Translations under genes and position numbers: made by a program
The notes under the pieces: generated by a model
Told to the model about the DNA's origin: nothing
The model's input: the letters and a program-made list of their open reading frames with translations, nothing else
Databases searched by the model: none
Shown: positions 33,131 to 44,288 of the stretch, one piece after another
Numbering within the stretch: position 1 is the stretch's first letter
Layout of the letters: each line of letters opens with the position of its first letter
NCBI RefSeq assembly: GCF_027744825.2
Contig: NC_071343.1
Span: 15,806,366-15,870,365 of the forward strand
From: Synchiropus splendidus
Lineage: Eukaryota; Chordata; Actinopteri; Syngnathiformes; Callionymidae
Direction of reading: 5' to 3'
DNA length: 64,000 bases

Positions 33131-33911
33131 TCTGCCACACAAAGTGACTAGAATCAGACTGACAGTGAAGCAGGAACTGCTCTTGCTTCTCTCTTCCTCA
33201 CTTGCAGACATGTTGCTGCTGAAGCATGTTCTCCTCATCAGACAGAGAGATGTTGCAGTATTCTCATCTCATGTAGCCCAACGTTCAGACTTGAGGAGGT
33301 CAAAGGTCATTTCCTTCACGTGTCCTCAGCCCATCTCAAGCGTCTCTCCAACCAGGACTCAGCAGCAGTCTAAAACATACACGTTCATGTGCTACAACAG
33401 AATATCTGTTCAAAAGGACACAATATTCAGAAGAAGGTCTGAAGCTGATGATCAAATCATGAATCTGCATTGATAAGAAACCAACATTGATTCAATCAAT
33501 ACTCATTTATGGGTCACTGAACCTGTGTGGACAGAAACAGAAACTAAAGCTGAAGCAACTTCAACAACTGAAACAACAACCAGTCGACTTGTTGAAACCT
33601 TTTGAGTTGAGAGTCATTGTGTTCACTCACTGTAGGTTGAACAGCAGTTTGATGCTCATGGTTTATGGAATGTAGCTGTCAATGGAAATGTTTGTCAAAG
33701 GATGAGATGAGAGTGAAGGAGATTTTCATTCAATCAGAAAGTTTTTTATACCATGTTTTGTAATTTTTGTCATAGTAATAATAATTATTATTTTCATAAT
33801 AATAATAATAAAGAAATCTGAACTATTCAGAGTTTTTCATGTCATGAATGACAGATGTGACCAGTCAAGTGTCTCCACTTCAGTCAGATCAGTTCCTCTC
33901 CAGCTGACGGA

Positions 33912-33939
33912 GGTTTTTGTACGACCTTGTTTCACTGTG
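33912..33939 (-). other. V4 12-bp-spacer RSS
   Basis: Minus strand: CACAGTG, 12-bp spacer, ACAAAAACC. An (AAT/ATT)n run lies just downstream on the minus strand, at 33775-33811. Confidence 0.95.
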
Positions 33940-34480
33940 TGAACGGGTCACTGTAATGCTGCATACAATAGTAAACTCCTGCGTCTTCAGGCTGGACTCC
34001 GCTGATGGTCAGAGTGAACTGTGTCCCTGATCCTTGTCCACTGAAACGATCTGGAACTCCAGACCAAGGGGATGAGGAGCGATAAATCAGGGATTTAAAA
34101 GCTCCCGGGGGTTTCTGAAGATACCAGTCGAGGTAGTCACTGACACCAGAGCTTGTTGTACAAGTGATGGAGACAGTCTGTCCTGGAGCTACAGACTGAG
34201 ATCCAGGAGTCTGAGTCAGGACGATGTCTCCTGATGAACCTGGAAAACATAGAAGAAGAGTTGTGGAGTCAAGTCCAGTGTGATCAACATGAAGACAGAA
34301 GCATCATTTCTTGAAGACAGAGAAGAGAAGGATGAAGGTGGAAGCTGCTTCTTTCAGTCTCTCTCCATCACAGCAGAAGGTGAAGCTGCTGCTGAAGCTG
34401 CTTGTCACAGTCTCCAGAAGAGTCTCACCGTGAACAAAGAGGCCCAGGGTGAGCAGCAGTGGACTCAGTGACATCATCAT
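33940..34480 (-). CDS. Ig light chain V segment V4
   Basis: Leader 34429-34480, with LGLFVH where sisters have LGLLVH; V exon 33940-34239. Open: [39 protein letters not shown], and terminal CMQHYSDPF. It is close to V5 (shared [10 protein letters not shown]), so V4 and V5 form a pair diverging from the 34.5-40.4 kb spacer. Same orientation as J2, deletional joining. Confidence 0.93.
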
Positions 34481-34666
34481 TGTGGTGGCGGCGTCTTGTG
34501 GACACTCAGTGATCAACTGGGAGCTCTTAAGAGCCGCCAGCAGAGAGGAAGGACACACATGCAAACACAGTGAGTCAGTCAAGTGTGTGTGTCCTCAACA
34601 TGTCCTGGTGTTTCCCCTCACACACTCACAGTCAAGAGTCTGGAGGGAAGCTTCAGTGGGAGCTCA

Positions 34667-34681
34667 GTGGCGCCCTCTGTT
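34667..34681 (-). promoter_or_regulatory. CTCF-like motif upstream of V4
   Basis: Plus-strand GTGGCGCCCTCTGTTG is the reverse of CAACAGAGGGCGCCAC, about 190 bp from the V4 start and in the same orientation as the gene. A second GGGGGCGCT word lies at about 34710-34718. Confidence 0.4.
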
Positions 34682-35429
34682 GAGGAGAGTTGCACAACCA
34701 ACAAGCTTTAGCGCCCCCTTATGTTTGTTGCATACTTGTTGGCCCTTGTACTGTGCTAACAATGGACCTCAAAATGAGTAGACAATGCCACGTCGTAGTT
34801 TTGTTTGTAAAAGTTAGTATGTCTAACTCAAGCTTGTGTTTGATCAGAAGAACATTATTAGTTGAACTGTCTCAGGCGGAACAATGACTGTGGATTTGGG
34901 TGTTGTCAGTGGGGAAACCAGTGTGGTTCCTCAGAAACTGCTTGTTACAGTCCATCTAAACAAGTAAAAACAGTTTCTTTCAAAGACATGTTGATGGCGT
35001 AGTTTATTAGTTCGGGGAAGAACGGAACCCCTGTAATTTGATGTTTATCTTGTTTGGAAAAGACTCGTCTTGTTTTTACTTAAGACGAACCGGCAAAATA
35101 TTCAGAAAAGAAAAGACAGACTTGAAGATTTTAGTAGCTGAAATTGTAGACGATGCTAAAATGATAGTGAACTGATATTTGCTCCCACCAGTGGTTGTGT
35201 GATCCAAAAGTTAGACCGATGGATACTGCTGGTGTTGGGTATCAGCTGTGGATAGCTGCTATCCAGGAGGCGCCATGGTGCCCATAATATACAGCGAAAC
35301 AGAGTCATGGAGTCATTTCCTCAGTTCAGAGTTTTGGTTTTATTTTACAACACACAAAACCAGAATCAAATCCACATTTGTCACCTGTCAGGAGCCCAGT
35401 GACAGAGCATCCTGCTGACCCTCATAAAT

Positions 35430-35830
35430 CCTGGGACACCTGCACTCACCTCAACACAGGACTGTGGCACAGCATCGACCTGTGCTTTATATAGACAGAG
35501 CACTTGCTCTGTTCTTGTGTGTGTGGCACTTGCTGTGACCAGCAATATGTTGTTAGGGATTCTGAACATGGTGAGATCTGTGCTCAGCAAAGCAGGAAGA
35601 CTCACACGTTATGATTGACATTTTCATCAGACCTTTCTGTCAATCACATCAGAAGCAGAAGTTTCACTTGAACTTGATATATTTATTGCAGGAAGCTGAG
35701 CCAGGTCACAGCTCAGTGGAGCCACCTGCTGTCTCTGTTCATGCTGAGTGACTCGGAGCAGGAAGTGAGAGTTCATCACACGCAAATCAGAGGAATGACC
35801 TGAAGTGACACTTGTAACTGTAGAAATCAC
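35430..35830 (-). promoter_or_regulatory. Repeated spacer module C
   Basis: Inverted copy of module A. Octamer position 35780-35787 reads ATTTGCGT on the minus strand (a CpG variant), ETS and E-box are kept, and TATATAAAG is at 35485-35493 followed by the GTGAGT donor near 35450. Confidence 0.45.
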
Positions 35831-36539
35831 ACATCACTGTGGAGACACACAATGGCAGTTATGACTCTCACAATGGCAGAAAGAGACACAAGTGGGACGT
35901 GAATGTGGAACTCGGTTCACAAACATTGATATTTGTCATCATCTTGATATCATTTCAATATCATCTTCAATTGTTGGTTTCTCTTTGTACTATAATCAAT
36001 TTTCTGGGAAATGCACCTGCAGCACTGCTCATGTCAGGATTTCAGACACACATCTGTGTTTGACTGTTTCAGCACACAAACTCATCTGTGTGTGTGTTTA
36101 GATTCTAACATGCTGCAGTGTCTTCGCGCGATTGATGTTTGGACCTTTGCCTGGAAATATGCCGAGTAACTGGATCATCTATTTCTCTGGATGGAGCTTG
36201 AGTGACAGAAACAAGTTGGTGTGTCATTGTTGAAACATGCAGTGAGCTCAGATGATATCTGGAGTTTTAGGGTCAGAATCTGTTTTTACATGTGTGTGTT
36301 TGTCGACAAAAAATTGTACATGATGTTAACTCTTTAATTCTTTATGATATGATTTCATCTTTACAGACACGTTTGTCCATAAGTTGCCATCGCTTTAATT
36401 GTCATTTATTTGAACTTCGTTTTCCAGTCTGACTTGAACTTGTCAACAGGGCCGTCGCAACACCGCAGGCCCCCGAGTTGGCTGAGGGTCCCAGACAACG
36501 ACTGGTTATGAATTGAACGACAAATTGCGTGTGGCCCTT

Positions 36540-36900
36540 TAAAGTCTGTCACAGTCAGAAGAGTGCAACGACACTGTCGGAATCCCCCTCAAACAACAGG
36601 TACAGGCAAAAAAAACCCAAAAAAAAACTTTGCAGCATGCAGCAACTATTCTGTCGTGAAACTTTGCTATGTCGGCAAAATATTTACATAATGGCGGCAT
36701 GTAGCAGGACTCTGAGTCAGAGAGCAAAACATTTATGAGAGTCTCCACTGCAAACGTTTTCAAATGTTTCAGATTCAGTTGGCTGACGAATGCTGCGCCC
36801 GACTCCAAAACAGTGACAGATCCGGTCGTTTCCATTTCCGCATAAACAACACCTGAGAAAGGCTGGTCATCTAGCACGGTGAAATTAAAGATTATTTCTT
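36540..36900 (-). pseudogene. hAT-like transposase relic
   Basis: A minus-strand reading with IIFNFTVLDDQPFSGVV, similar to the LDDQPFS-type motif of ZBED/hAT transposases, and a later CKYFADI. Flanking frames are broken. Copies occur at 55.38-55.70 kb and 63.25-63.60 kb at equivalent positions, so they were duplicated with the locus rather than inserted three times. The family call is tentative. Confidence 0.35.
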
Positions 36901-37642
36901 GGGCAATTTGCTAAGCCTTCCGAATGTCACGCTCTGACCCGCGGTTACAAGTGTCAAAAGTGTTAAAAGTGGAAGCAGCAAAGTCACACTTTCATGAGCC
37001 CCTAAAACTCTCCATGCTGCGTCAAGTCAAGTGTTGCTTTAAATGGCGAAATTCATTTTGACCCACTTCCCTCCACGACATTTTCCAGTGTGTGTACTGC
37101 AGGATGGAAACTTTAAATGACAGAGTCAAAGATATTCCACAGCAGACATGTTACTGCCGAGTAAGCAGCGAGTCAGGAGGAAGGGGCACATCACAATCAG
37201 CAGAGCTTCATCAGAACGCTGTCACACATGATCGTTGTTGTTGTGTTGTGACTGAGCAGGACCTGTTCAACACCAGTCGAACCTGTTGTGCATCTCACGA
37301 TTGGTTTCATAGTGATGGGATTTATGGCTCTTTGGAGGGAGCCAGATGTTGGGTAGATGTTCATACCATTGAGCCATTAAAAATAAAATGGCTCATTTGG
37401 TTCATTTTCATTTTTATTCACTTTTAAAAAAAGCAGCCCGAGGCAAACTCAGGCACAAGAAGAGTGGAACAATGAGGTAAAATTAAATCATAATAATTGA
37501 ACTCTGCATCTGAGTTTTAGTTACTCTGACATATTGATTACAACTTCATTTCATGCCCGCGGAATTGATCTTAAAGTCTGATCAAGATTTAGTTGCTGCT
37601 GCATCTGTGGCTTGTCAAAATATTAAACACTTTTCAATACTA

Positions 37643-38373
37643 CAGTCCAACCTCGGTTTATGAACGTCCCAGACCTCGAACAAATCGGAGTTCGAACAAA
37701 AATTTCGAGATTTTTTTGCTTTTCATTTCCAACAAAAATCCAGAACTCTAACGCCCCCGAATAAAGCCGGAAAAAACATAACGTGCGGGGCCCGACCAGT
37801 TAACCCACCCCCGCTTTGTTATTGTGTATAATGCAGCCTCTGTATGCAGACGTGTTCCGTTAGCTACATTTACTGTTTTCTCTTCATATTGGTGTAAAAC
37901 CTTTCCTGTCTCCACACTGGACCGTGGTAGAGTGTCACAGGGGAGGTGCTCGCTCTCCACACCTCCGAGGCTGGAGCTCACACTCCAGGGTTTGATGTCC
38001 TGTTGTGGGCTGGAGCTGGGACAGGGATGAGGCGAGTCTGGAACAGAGCGTTACTTGGTTTATGACTTTGTCACAGCCAAACTGCACAGAAGCGCACATT
38101 CAGAGCTGGACACGCACCGGGCACCTCTTCACTTCTGGAGAGACGTCACTCACTCGGCAACCCCTCCCACATGCAGCAGCCACACACATAGAGGAACAGC
38201 GCACCTGCAGCAGACACTCTACATTCACTCTTACAAAAGACTATTTTAAGGCTTGGAACGCATTATTTCTTTTTCCATTCATTGTCATGGGAAAAATCCA
38301 TTCAGATTTCAATCAAATCGCTTCTCGAACGGCCGCCTAGAATGGATTGTGGTCGAGTACCGAGGTTGGACTG
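37643..38373. mobile_element. Non-autonomous pogo/Tigger-like element, copy 1
   Basis: 731 bp with perfect inverted ends CAGTCCAACCTCGGT and ACCGAGGTTGGACTG flanked by TA on both sides, as expected for the Tc1/mariner-pogo superfamily. It has no transposase frame. The identical insertion is at 56434-57163. Confidence 0.8.
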
Positions 38374-40276
38374 TATTTACTTTGTCTCAAAATGTATTCC
38401 AGATCATTTCTGCAATATTAGAAGAAGAGTAAAAGAGGAGATGAATAAATAAAAAATGGCAAGAACTTGACAACCACATTTGATATTCAGTATGCATCAG
38501 GCTTCTGCCACAATTTTTCATTTTGATGCTTCCCTGACATTACATCATTAATAGAGTAGAGAAAATGCAGATGTGTTCCAGACTCACTTTTTCACAATGT
38601 TTACTAACACGACACGTAAAAGCCACACGTTGTTGTCTTGATGGTGGTGGTTGTGTAGGCTCTCTTCTACTCTAACTATTCTGTTTTGCCCCCAAATTCG
38701 TGGAAACTGACCTGGTTGTCAAAACTATTCCAAAAGATTTTCCACTTTTGTGTGTCGTCTGAGACCAAAATATTTTGTTGGATTGTCTCAGCTTGAAAAT
38801 TGGAGAAATCTTTCTTCTTGCTCTCAAAGATGAAAAAGCATAAAAGTTGTAGGGGATTTTGGTCAAAATAGGTCACTCCACGATGCACCAAAATTCAAAA
38901 TATGGATGGATTTTTTTAGCCATTTATTTTTGAAGATGGTGTCAAAATAAAGAAATAAATAAATAAAAATGTGGACAATTTTTGGTTATATAGTTGAATT
39001 TCCTATTGCGGAGTCTATTGAGGATTTGATGTTGAAGAGAGTCTTGCACAGCTAAAACGGGTCCCAATGTCTGGATGCACCCTCAGCAAGGCATGTGCCA
39101 CGGATCATGACTGGTTACCATGGCTGCAGCTTGGAAAACGGGGCGTGGGTCAATGTTGAGGCATGCCCATGCTGTGTTAATGGAGAGCAGGACTGAGCTC
39201 AACGTTGACTCAATAGAGTGGGCGGCTCGATCACGTGCGATAAGGTCAGCCTGCTGAAGCTCCACAAGTTGCGTAGCGCCACCTCCTTATGAATCCTTCC
39301 CTGCGCACTGCTCACTCGGCAGCAGCATGTCAGCTGTGGACGTCCATTTTTTGTTTGTCATGTGAAGTCCATCCTGCAGCACAAGCACGGGAAATACTCC
39401 ATGGTGAAGCGTGTTAAATGGCTTCAACGCTACAAGTTTAATACTTGAGTATTAAGTGCTTCAATTTAGTACTTAGTACTTGATGGAGCATGGAGAGTTT
39501 TCCGGGCTCATGAAAGGGAGACGGCAGGTTCCTCAGCTGCAGGCTGTCAGCATAGCCACTACTTAGCAACACCCGTCTCTCCGAGCGTGACATTGGGAAA
39601 ACTAAGCAAATCGCCCCCAAAACAAAAGTGAATTTCACCAAGCAAGATGACCAGTCTGTCTCAGGTGTCGCGGAGGTGGAAACGACTGAATCATACTTAC
39701 TTCCTGGTACTGCTTGATACATGACACCACACGACTTTCGTTTGGAATATTGACTTCACAGCAGTTGCTGGAATGTCAGACCTGAGGATTGGACGTCGTT
39801 TCTCCGACTAGAATGAGATAAAAAAACAATGAAGGTCCTGGGTGAAATCAATGTATCCAGAACCAATGCTAATGTGAACGAACGAAGAACTCTTTGAACG
39901 CAACTGAGGTTGGAAGCCAACCCCAGAGAGAAGAACATGATGTTGCCAGTGCCAGAAGACATGGTAGCTGATCATCTCAGGCTCTTCACAGGGACCTAAC
40001 GTGGGACATGGTGGGCTACAAGGAAGAATGTGTTAGCGACTCTGCACTGTTGATCGGCAATTCTATCTCTGGCAGGAATTCAAGGCATGACAGGCTAGAA
40101 AGATTTCAGTTGCACATTACAGTCTGTGAAAAGAAAGCAGGTTAAAAATGGGCAGAAAGTATGAGAACTGTTCGACTCCCTGCTCTATTTCCATCGCATT
40201 TTGCGCCAAATAAACTTCCCCTACCAGGACAACTACAAACACGATACATGATAGCTGATCTCCAAAGAGTCTTTCC
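38374..40276. other. Unassigned spacer sequence
   Basis: No exon, RNA gene or element is recognised. Matched almost base for base by 57.16-59.1 kb, which has a ~50-bp insertion near 58.88-58.95 kb. Confidence 0.5.
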
Positions 40277-40292
40277 TCAACAGAGGGCGCCA
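40277..40292 (+). promoter_or_regulatory. CTCF-like motif upstream of V5
   Basis: CAACAGAGGGCGCCAC, 13 of 14 positions compatible with the CTCF core consensus. Confidence 0.4.
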
Positions 40293-40479
40293 CTGAGCTC
40301 CCACTGAAGCTTCCCTCCAGACTCTTGACTGTGAGTGTGTGAGGGGAAACACCAGGACATGTTGAGGACACACACACTTGACTGACTCACTGTGTTTGCA
40401 TGTGTGTCCTTCCTCTCTGCTGGCGGCTCTTAAGAGCTCCCAGTTGATCACTGAGTGTCCACAAGACGCCGCCACCACA

Positions 40480-41017
40480 ATGATGATGTCACTGAGTCCA
40501 CTGCTGCTCACCCTGGGCCTCCTTGTTCACGGTGAGACTCTTCTGGAGACTTTGACAAGCTGCTTCAGCAGCAGGACCTTCTGCTGTGATGGAGAGAGAC
40601 TGAAAGAAGCAGAATCCACCTTCATCCTTCTCTTCTCTGTCTTCAAGAAATGATGCTTCTGTCTTCATGTTGACCACACTGGACTTGACAACACAACTCT
40701 TCTTCTATGTTTTCCAGGTTCATCAGGAGACATCGTCCTGACTCAGACTCCTGGATCTCAGTCTGTAGCTCCAGGACAGACTGTCTCCATCACTTGTACA
40801 ACAAGCTCTGGTGTCAGTGACTACCTCGCCTGGTATCTTCAGAAACCCCCGGGAGCTTTTAAATCCCTGATTTATCGCTCCTCATCCCGTTGGTCTGGAG
40901 TTCCAGATCGTTTCAGTGGACAAGGATCAGGGACACAGTTCACTCTGACCATCAGCAGAGTCCAGCCTGAAGATGCAGGAGTTTATTATTGTCAGCAGTA
41001 TGACAGTTACCCGTTCA
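40480..41017 (+). CDS. Ig light chain V segment V5
   Basis: Leader 40480-40531; V exon 40718-41017. Open: [58 protein letters not shown]. Same orientation as J3, 0.8 kb upstream, so a compact V-J-C cassette with deletional joining. The CDR3 stub is the same as in V2 and V3. Confidence 0.95.
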
Positions 41018-41045
41018 CACAGTGAAACAAGGTCGTACAAAAACC
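41018..41045 (+). other. V5 12-bp-spacer RSS
   Basis: CACAGTG, AAACAAGGTCGT, ACAAAAACC. Confidence 0.95.
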
Positions 41046-41143
41046 TCCGTCAGCTGGAGAGGAACTGATCTGACTGAAGTGGAGACACTTGACTGGTCAC
41101 ATCTGTCATTCATGACATGAAAAACTCTGAATAGTTCAGATTT

Positions 41144-41187
41144 CTTTATTATTATTATTATGAAAATAATAATAATTATTATTATGA
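41144..41187. repeat. (TTA/AAT)n run between V5 and J3
   Basis: Interrupted ATT/AAT triplets. The equivalent run is at 59970-60010 (V9-J5) and, inverted, at 33775-33811 (V4-J2). Confidence 0.85.
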
Positions 41188-41819
41188 CAAAAATCACAAA
41201 ACATGGTATAAAAAACTTTCTGATTGAATGAAAATCTCCTTCACTCTCATCTCATCCTTTGGCAAACATTTCCATTGACAGCTACATTCCATAAACCATG
41301 AGCATCAAACTGCTGTTCCACCTACAGTGAGTGAACACAATGACTCTCAACTCAAAAGGTTTCAACAAGTCGACTGGTTGTTGTTTCAGTTGTTGAAGTT
41401 GCTTCAGCTTTAGTTTCTGTTTCTGTCCACACAGGTTCAGTGACCCATAAATGAGTATTGATTGAATCAATGTTGGTTTCTTATCAATGCAGATTCATGA
41501 TTTGATCATCAGCTTCAGACCTTCTTCTGAATATTGTGTCCTTTTGAACAGATATTCTGTTGTAGCACATGAACGTGTATGTTTTAGACTGCTGCTGAGT
41601 CCTGGTTGGAGAGACGCTTGAGATGGGCTGAGGACACGTGAAGGAAATGATCTCCTCAAGTCTGAACGTTGGACGACATGAGAGGAGAAAACTGCAACAT
41701 CTCTCTGTCTGATGAGGAGAACATGCTTCAGCAGCAACATGTCTGCAAGTGAGGAAGAGAGAAGCAAGAGCAGTTCCTGCTTCACTGTCAGTCTGATTCT
41801 AGTCACTTTGTGTGGCAGA

Positions 41820-41858
41820 GGTTTTTGTAGCACGACTGGCTGACTTTGTGTCACTGTG
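41820..41858 (+). other. J3 23-bp-spacer RSS
   Basis: GGTTTTTGT, 23-bp spacer, CACTGTG. Confidence 0.95.
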
Positions 41859-41896
41859 GTACACGTTCGGAGGAGGAACCAGACTGGCGGTTGGAA
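41859..41896 (+). CDS. Ig light chain joining segment J3
   Basis: 38 nt encoding YTFGGGTRLAVG, donor GTAAGT in phase 1, spliced to C3. It shares the RLAVG ending with J2; the other J segments end RLEVG. Confidence 0.95.
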
Positions 41897-42872
41897 GTAA
41901 GTGCTCACTCTCACACTTGTTTTTACTCAGAAATAGAAACTAGATGTGAAGTTTTGATTGAAAATTCAGGAGTCAAAAATGAGAATTTCAAAGTGAAACG
42001 TGAGAATTTGAAGCAGCAAATTGTGAATCTAGTCTTCAGAAGATTAGTGGACAAACTCAAAGAAAGAGTCAAAGACAGAATGAGTTGATGTGAGTTTAGA
42101 TTCAATCATGAACTGATCTTGACAAAAATGGATGTAAAAGAGTGAAGGACGAGATAAAAGTAAAAAAAAAAAAGATTCAGTATTGATTCAATATCCAGTA
42201 TGTTCATCACTGAGGTTCAACAGATTTCTATTAGTTTCTCATTAATTTAGTTTGATCTTTAAAAGTTGTTTTTCAACTGAAATGTAAATTTTGCCCTCCT
42301 TTATGGAACAAAGACCTCTCCCCTTCATTGATGTTCTCTCCCTCTTGTCTCAGGAATCATTGAAGAAAGGTTTTCACATTTTCATCTTGAATTCTCTTCT
42401 TTGATCTTTCACTTCTTCATTAGTAGTTTTTTTATGATTTTAAAAAGACAGTAGAAGAGTGAGACAGAGGGAGTTCAGGGTGATTCTTTCAGTCCACTTC
42501 TCTCCCTCAATCCCACCATAACAGGTTTCATCCTCTCATCCTGCAGCAGTTCTCCCTCCCCTCATCTCTCCTTCTCTCCAACCTCTCTAACTTCCTTCCA
42601 ACCCGATCATAGCATCTCCTTCCTTTTCTCCTCTTCTTTTAGTCGCCCTGCCACTTCTCCTTCTCCTTCGATCCAACATCTCCAAGTTAATTTAAATTTT
42701 CCTTTATGTTCTCCTTCCTTCATTCTCACCTCTTACATCTCCACTTCCTTCCTCTCTCCCTCCTGTCTCTCCCCTCTTCTCTACCCCCCCCTTCCCTCCT
42801 CCTCCTCCTTCCTTCATGTGAAACGTGTGTGATGAGAAACACCCATGATCTAAGGTGACCACTGTCTCCCAG
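41897..42872 (+). other. J3-C3 intron
   Basis: Carries the polypyrimidine tract (about 42530-42815) in sense orientation just upstream of the C3 acceptor, and an A-rich run near 42160. Confidence 0.7.
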
Positions 42873-43189
42873 GTGACCTCCAGCCCAAACTGACCGTGCT
42901 GCCCCCCTCCAGCCAGGAGCTGCAGCAAGAGAAGGCCACGTTGGTGTGTCTGGCCAACAAGGGCTTCCCGTCAGGCTGGACTCTGTCCTGGAAGGTGGAC
43001 GGCCAGAGCAGGAAGGGGAGCCAGAGCCCCGGGCTGCTGGGGAAGGACGGCCACTACAGCTGGACCAGCACCCTGACCATCCCTGCTGACCAGTGGAGGA
43101 CGCTGGGCTCTGTGACCTGTGAGGCCACCCAGGGCTCCCAGACTCCAGTCTCAGAGACACTGAGGAGACAGCAGTGTTCCCAGTCCTGA
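42873..43189 (+). CDS. Ig light chain constant exon C3
   Basis: 317-nt C1-set domain exon after CTCCCAG. It differs from the other copies at one N-terminal residue ([10 protein letters not shown] instead of [10 protein letters not shown], an AAA for ACC change) and is otherwise the same 97 residues to CSQS and stop. AATAAA at 43286. Confidence 0.95.
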
Positions 43190-43285
43190 GCAGACCGGCC
43201 TGGACTCCAGCAGCTCTCTGCTTCTGTCCCTCGCTCACTCTCTGACCACATGTTCACTCTTTTGTTTCTTGGATCACTTCATGAC

Positions 43286-43291
43286 AATAAA
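43286..43291 (+). terminator. C3 polyadenylation signal
   Basis: AATAAA, 97 bp after the stop. Confidence 0.8.
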
Positions 43292-43729
43292 GACGTCTTC
43301 ATCACATCTTTGGCTTCAACTCTGTTCAGTCACGTCTGAATCTGATCTCTAAGATGAGATAAGAAAAGCCTTTATTGGTCTCACAGGTGAGAAAGATCAT
43401 CATTCCAGCAGCTCAGTGACGTCAACAGAGCAGCCACAGAAAAAAAGTCAAGAAAACTAACATAATAATAATAATAATAAGTTGTAGTCATAAGTCAAAA
43501 GAGTCAAACAGCAGTTGATGTGAAGAATGTGAGGAAATGTAGAAAATGTGAGGGAGCAGAAGATTTTGGAAACTGAAATGAAAAACTAATAAATGATCAA
43601 AAGTGTTCAAAGTGCAAATGTGAGGTGAAATAAATTGTCATAGTTCTTCAGTCTGAACATGAGCTGATGTGAAGTGTCTCCACTCATGTGCAGCAGTGGA
43701 GTCAGATCAGTTCCTCTCCAGCTGACGGA

Positions 43730-43757
43730 GGTTTTTGTACGACCTTGTTTCACTGTG
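43730..43757 (-). other. V6 12-bp-spacer RSS
   Basis: Minus strand: CACAGTG, 12-bp spacer, ACAAAAACC. Confidence 0.95.
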
Positions 43758-44288
43758 TGAACGGGGTAGTGCTACTCTGCTGACAATAATAGACTCCTGC
43801 GTCTTCAGGCTGGACTCTGCTGATGGTCAGAGTGAACTGTGTCCCTGATCCTTGTCCACTGAAACGATCTGGAACTCCAGACCAACGGGTTGAAGAGCGA
43901 TAAATGAGGAGTTTTGGAGCTCCAGCAGGTTTCTGAAGATACCAGTGGAGCCAGTTGCTAACATCTGAGCTTGTTCTACAAGTGATGGAGACAGTCTGTC
44001 CTGGAGCTACAGACTGAGATCCAGGAGTCTGAGTCAGGACGATGTCTCCTGATGAACCTGGAAAACATAGAAGAAGAGTTGTGGAGTCAAGTCCAGTGTG
44101 ATCAACATGAATCATTTCTTGAAGACAGAGAAGAGAAGGATGAAGGTGGAAGCTGCTTCTTTCAGTCTCTCTCCATCACAGCAGAAGGTGAAGATGCTGC
44201 TGAAGCTGCTTGTCACAGTCTCCAGAAGAGTCTCACCGTGAACAAGGAGGCCCAGGGTGAGCAGCAGTGGACTCAGTGACATCATCAT
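43758..44288 (-). CDS. Ig light chain V segment V6
   Basis: Leader 44237-44288; V exon 43758-44057. Open: [47 protein letters not shown]. It lies beyond C3 and points at it; joining to J3 must be by inversion. Like V2, its upstream flank departs from the family right after the promoter and lacks the CTCF-like motif. Confidence 0.95.

Larger units (their letters stand above)
34481..40479. other. Spacer between units 2 and 3
   Basis: No functional non-Ig gene is seen. It contains the V4 promoter and CTCF-like motifs (about 34.67 and 34.71 kb), module C (35.4 kb), a hAT-like relic (36.5-36.9 kb), a pogo-like element (37.64 kb) and unassigned sequence (38.4-40.2 kb). It is duplicated at 53.4-59.3 kb with scattered small differences. 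Confidence 0.7.
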
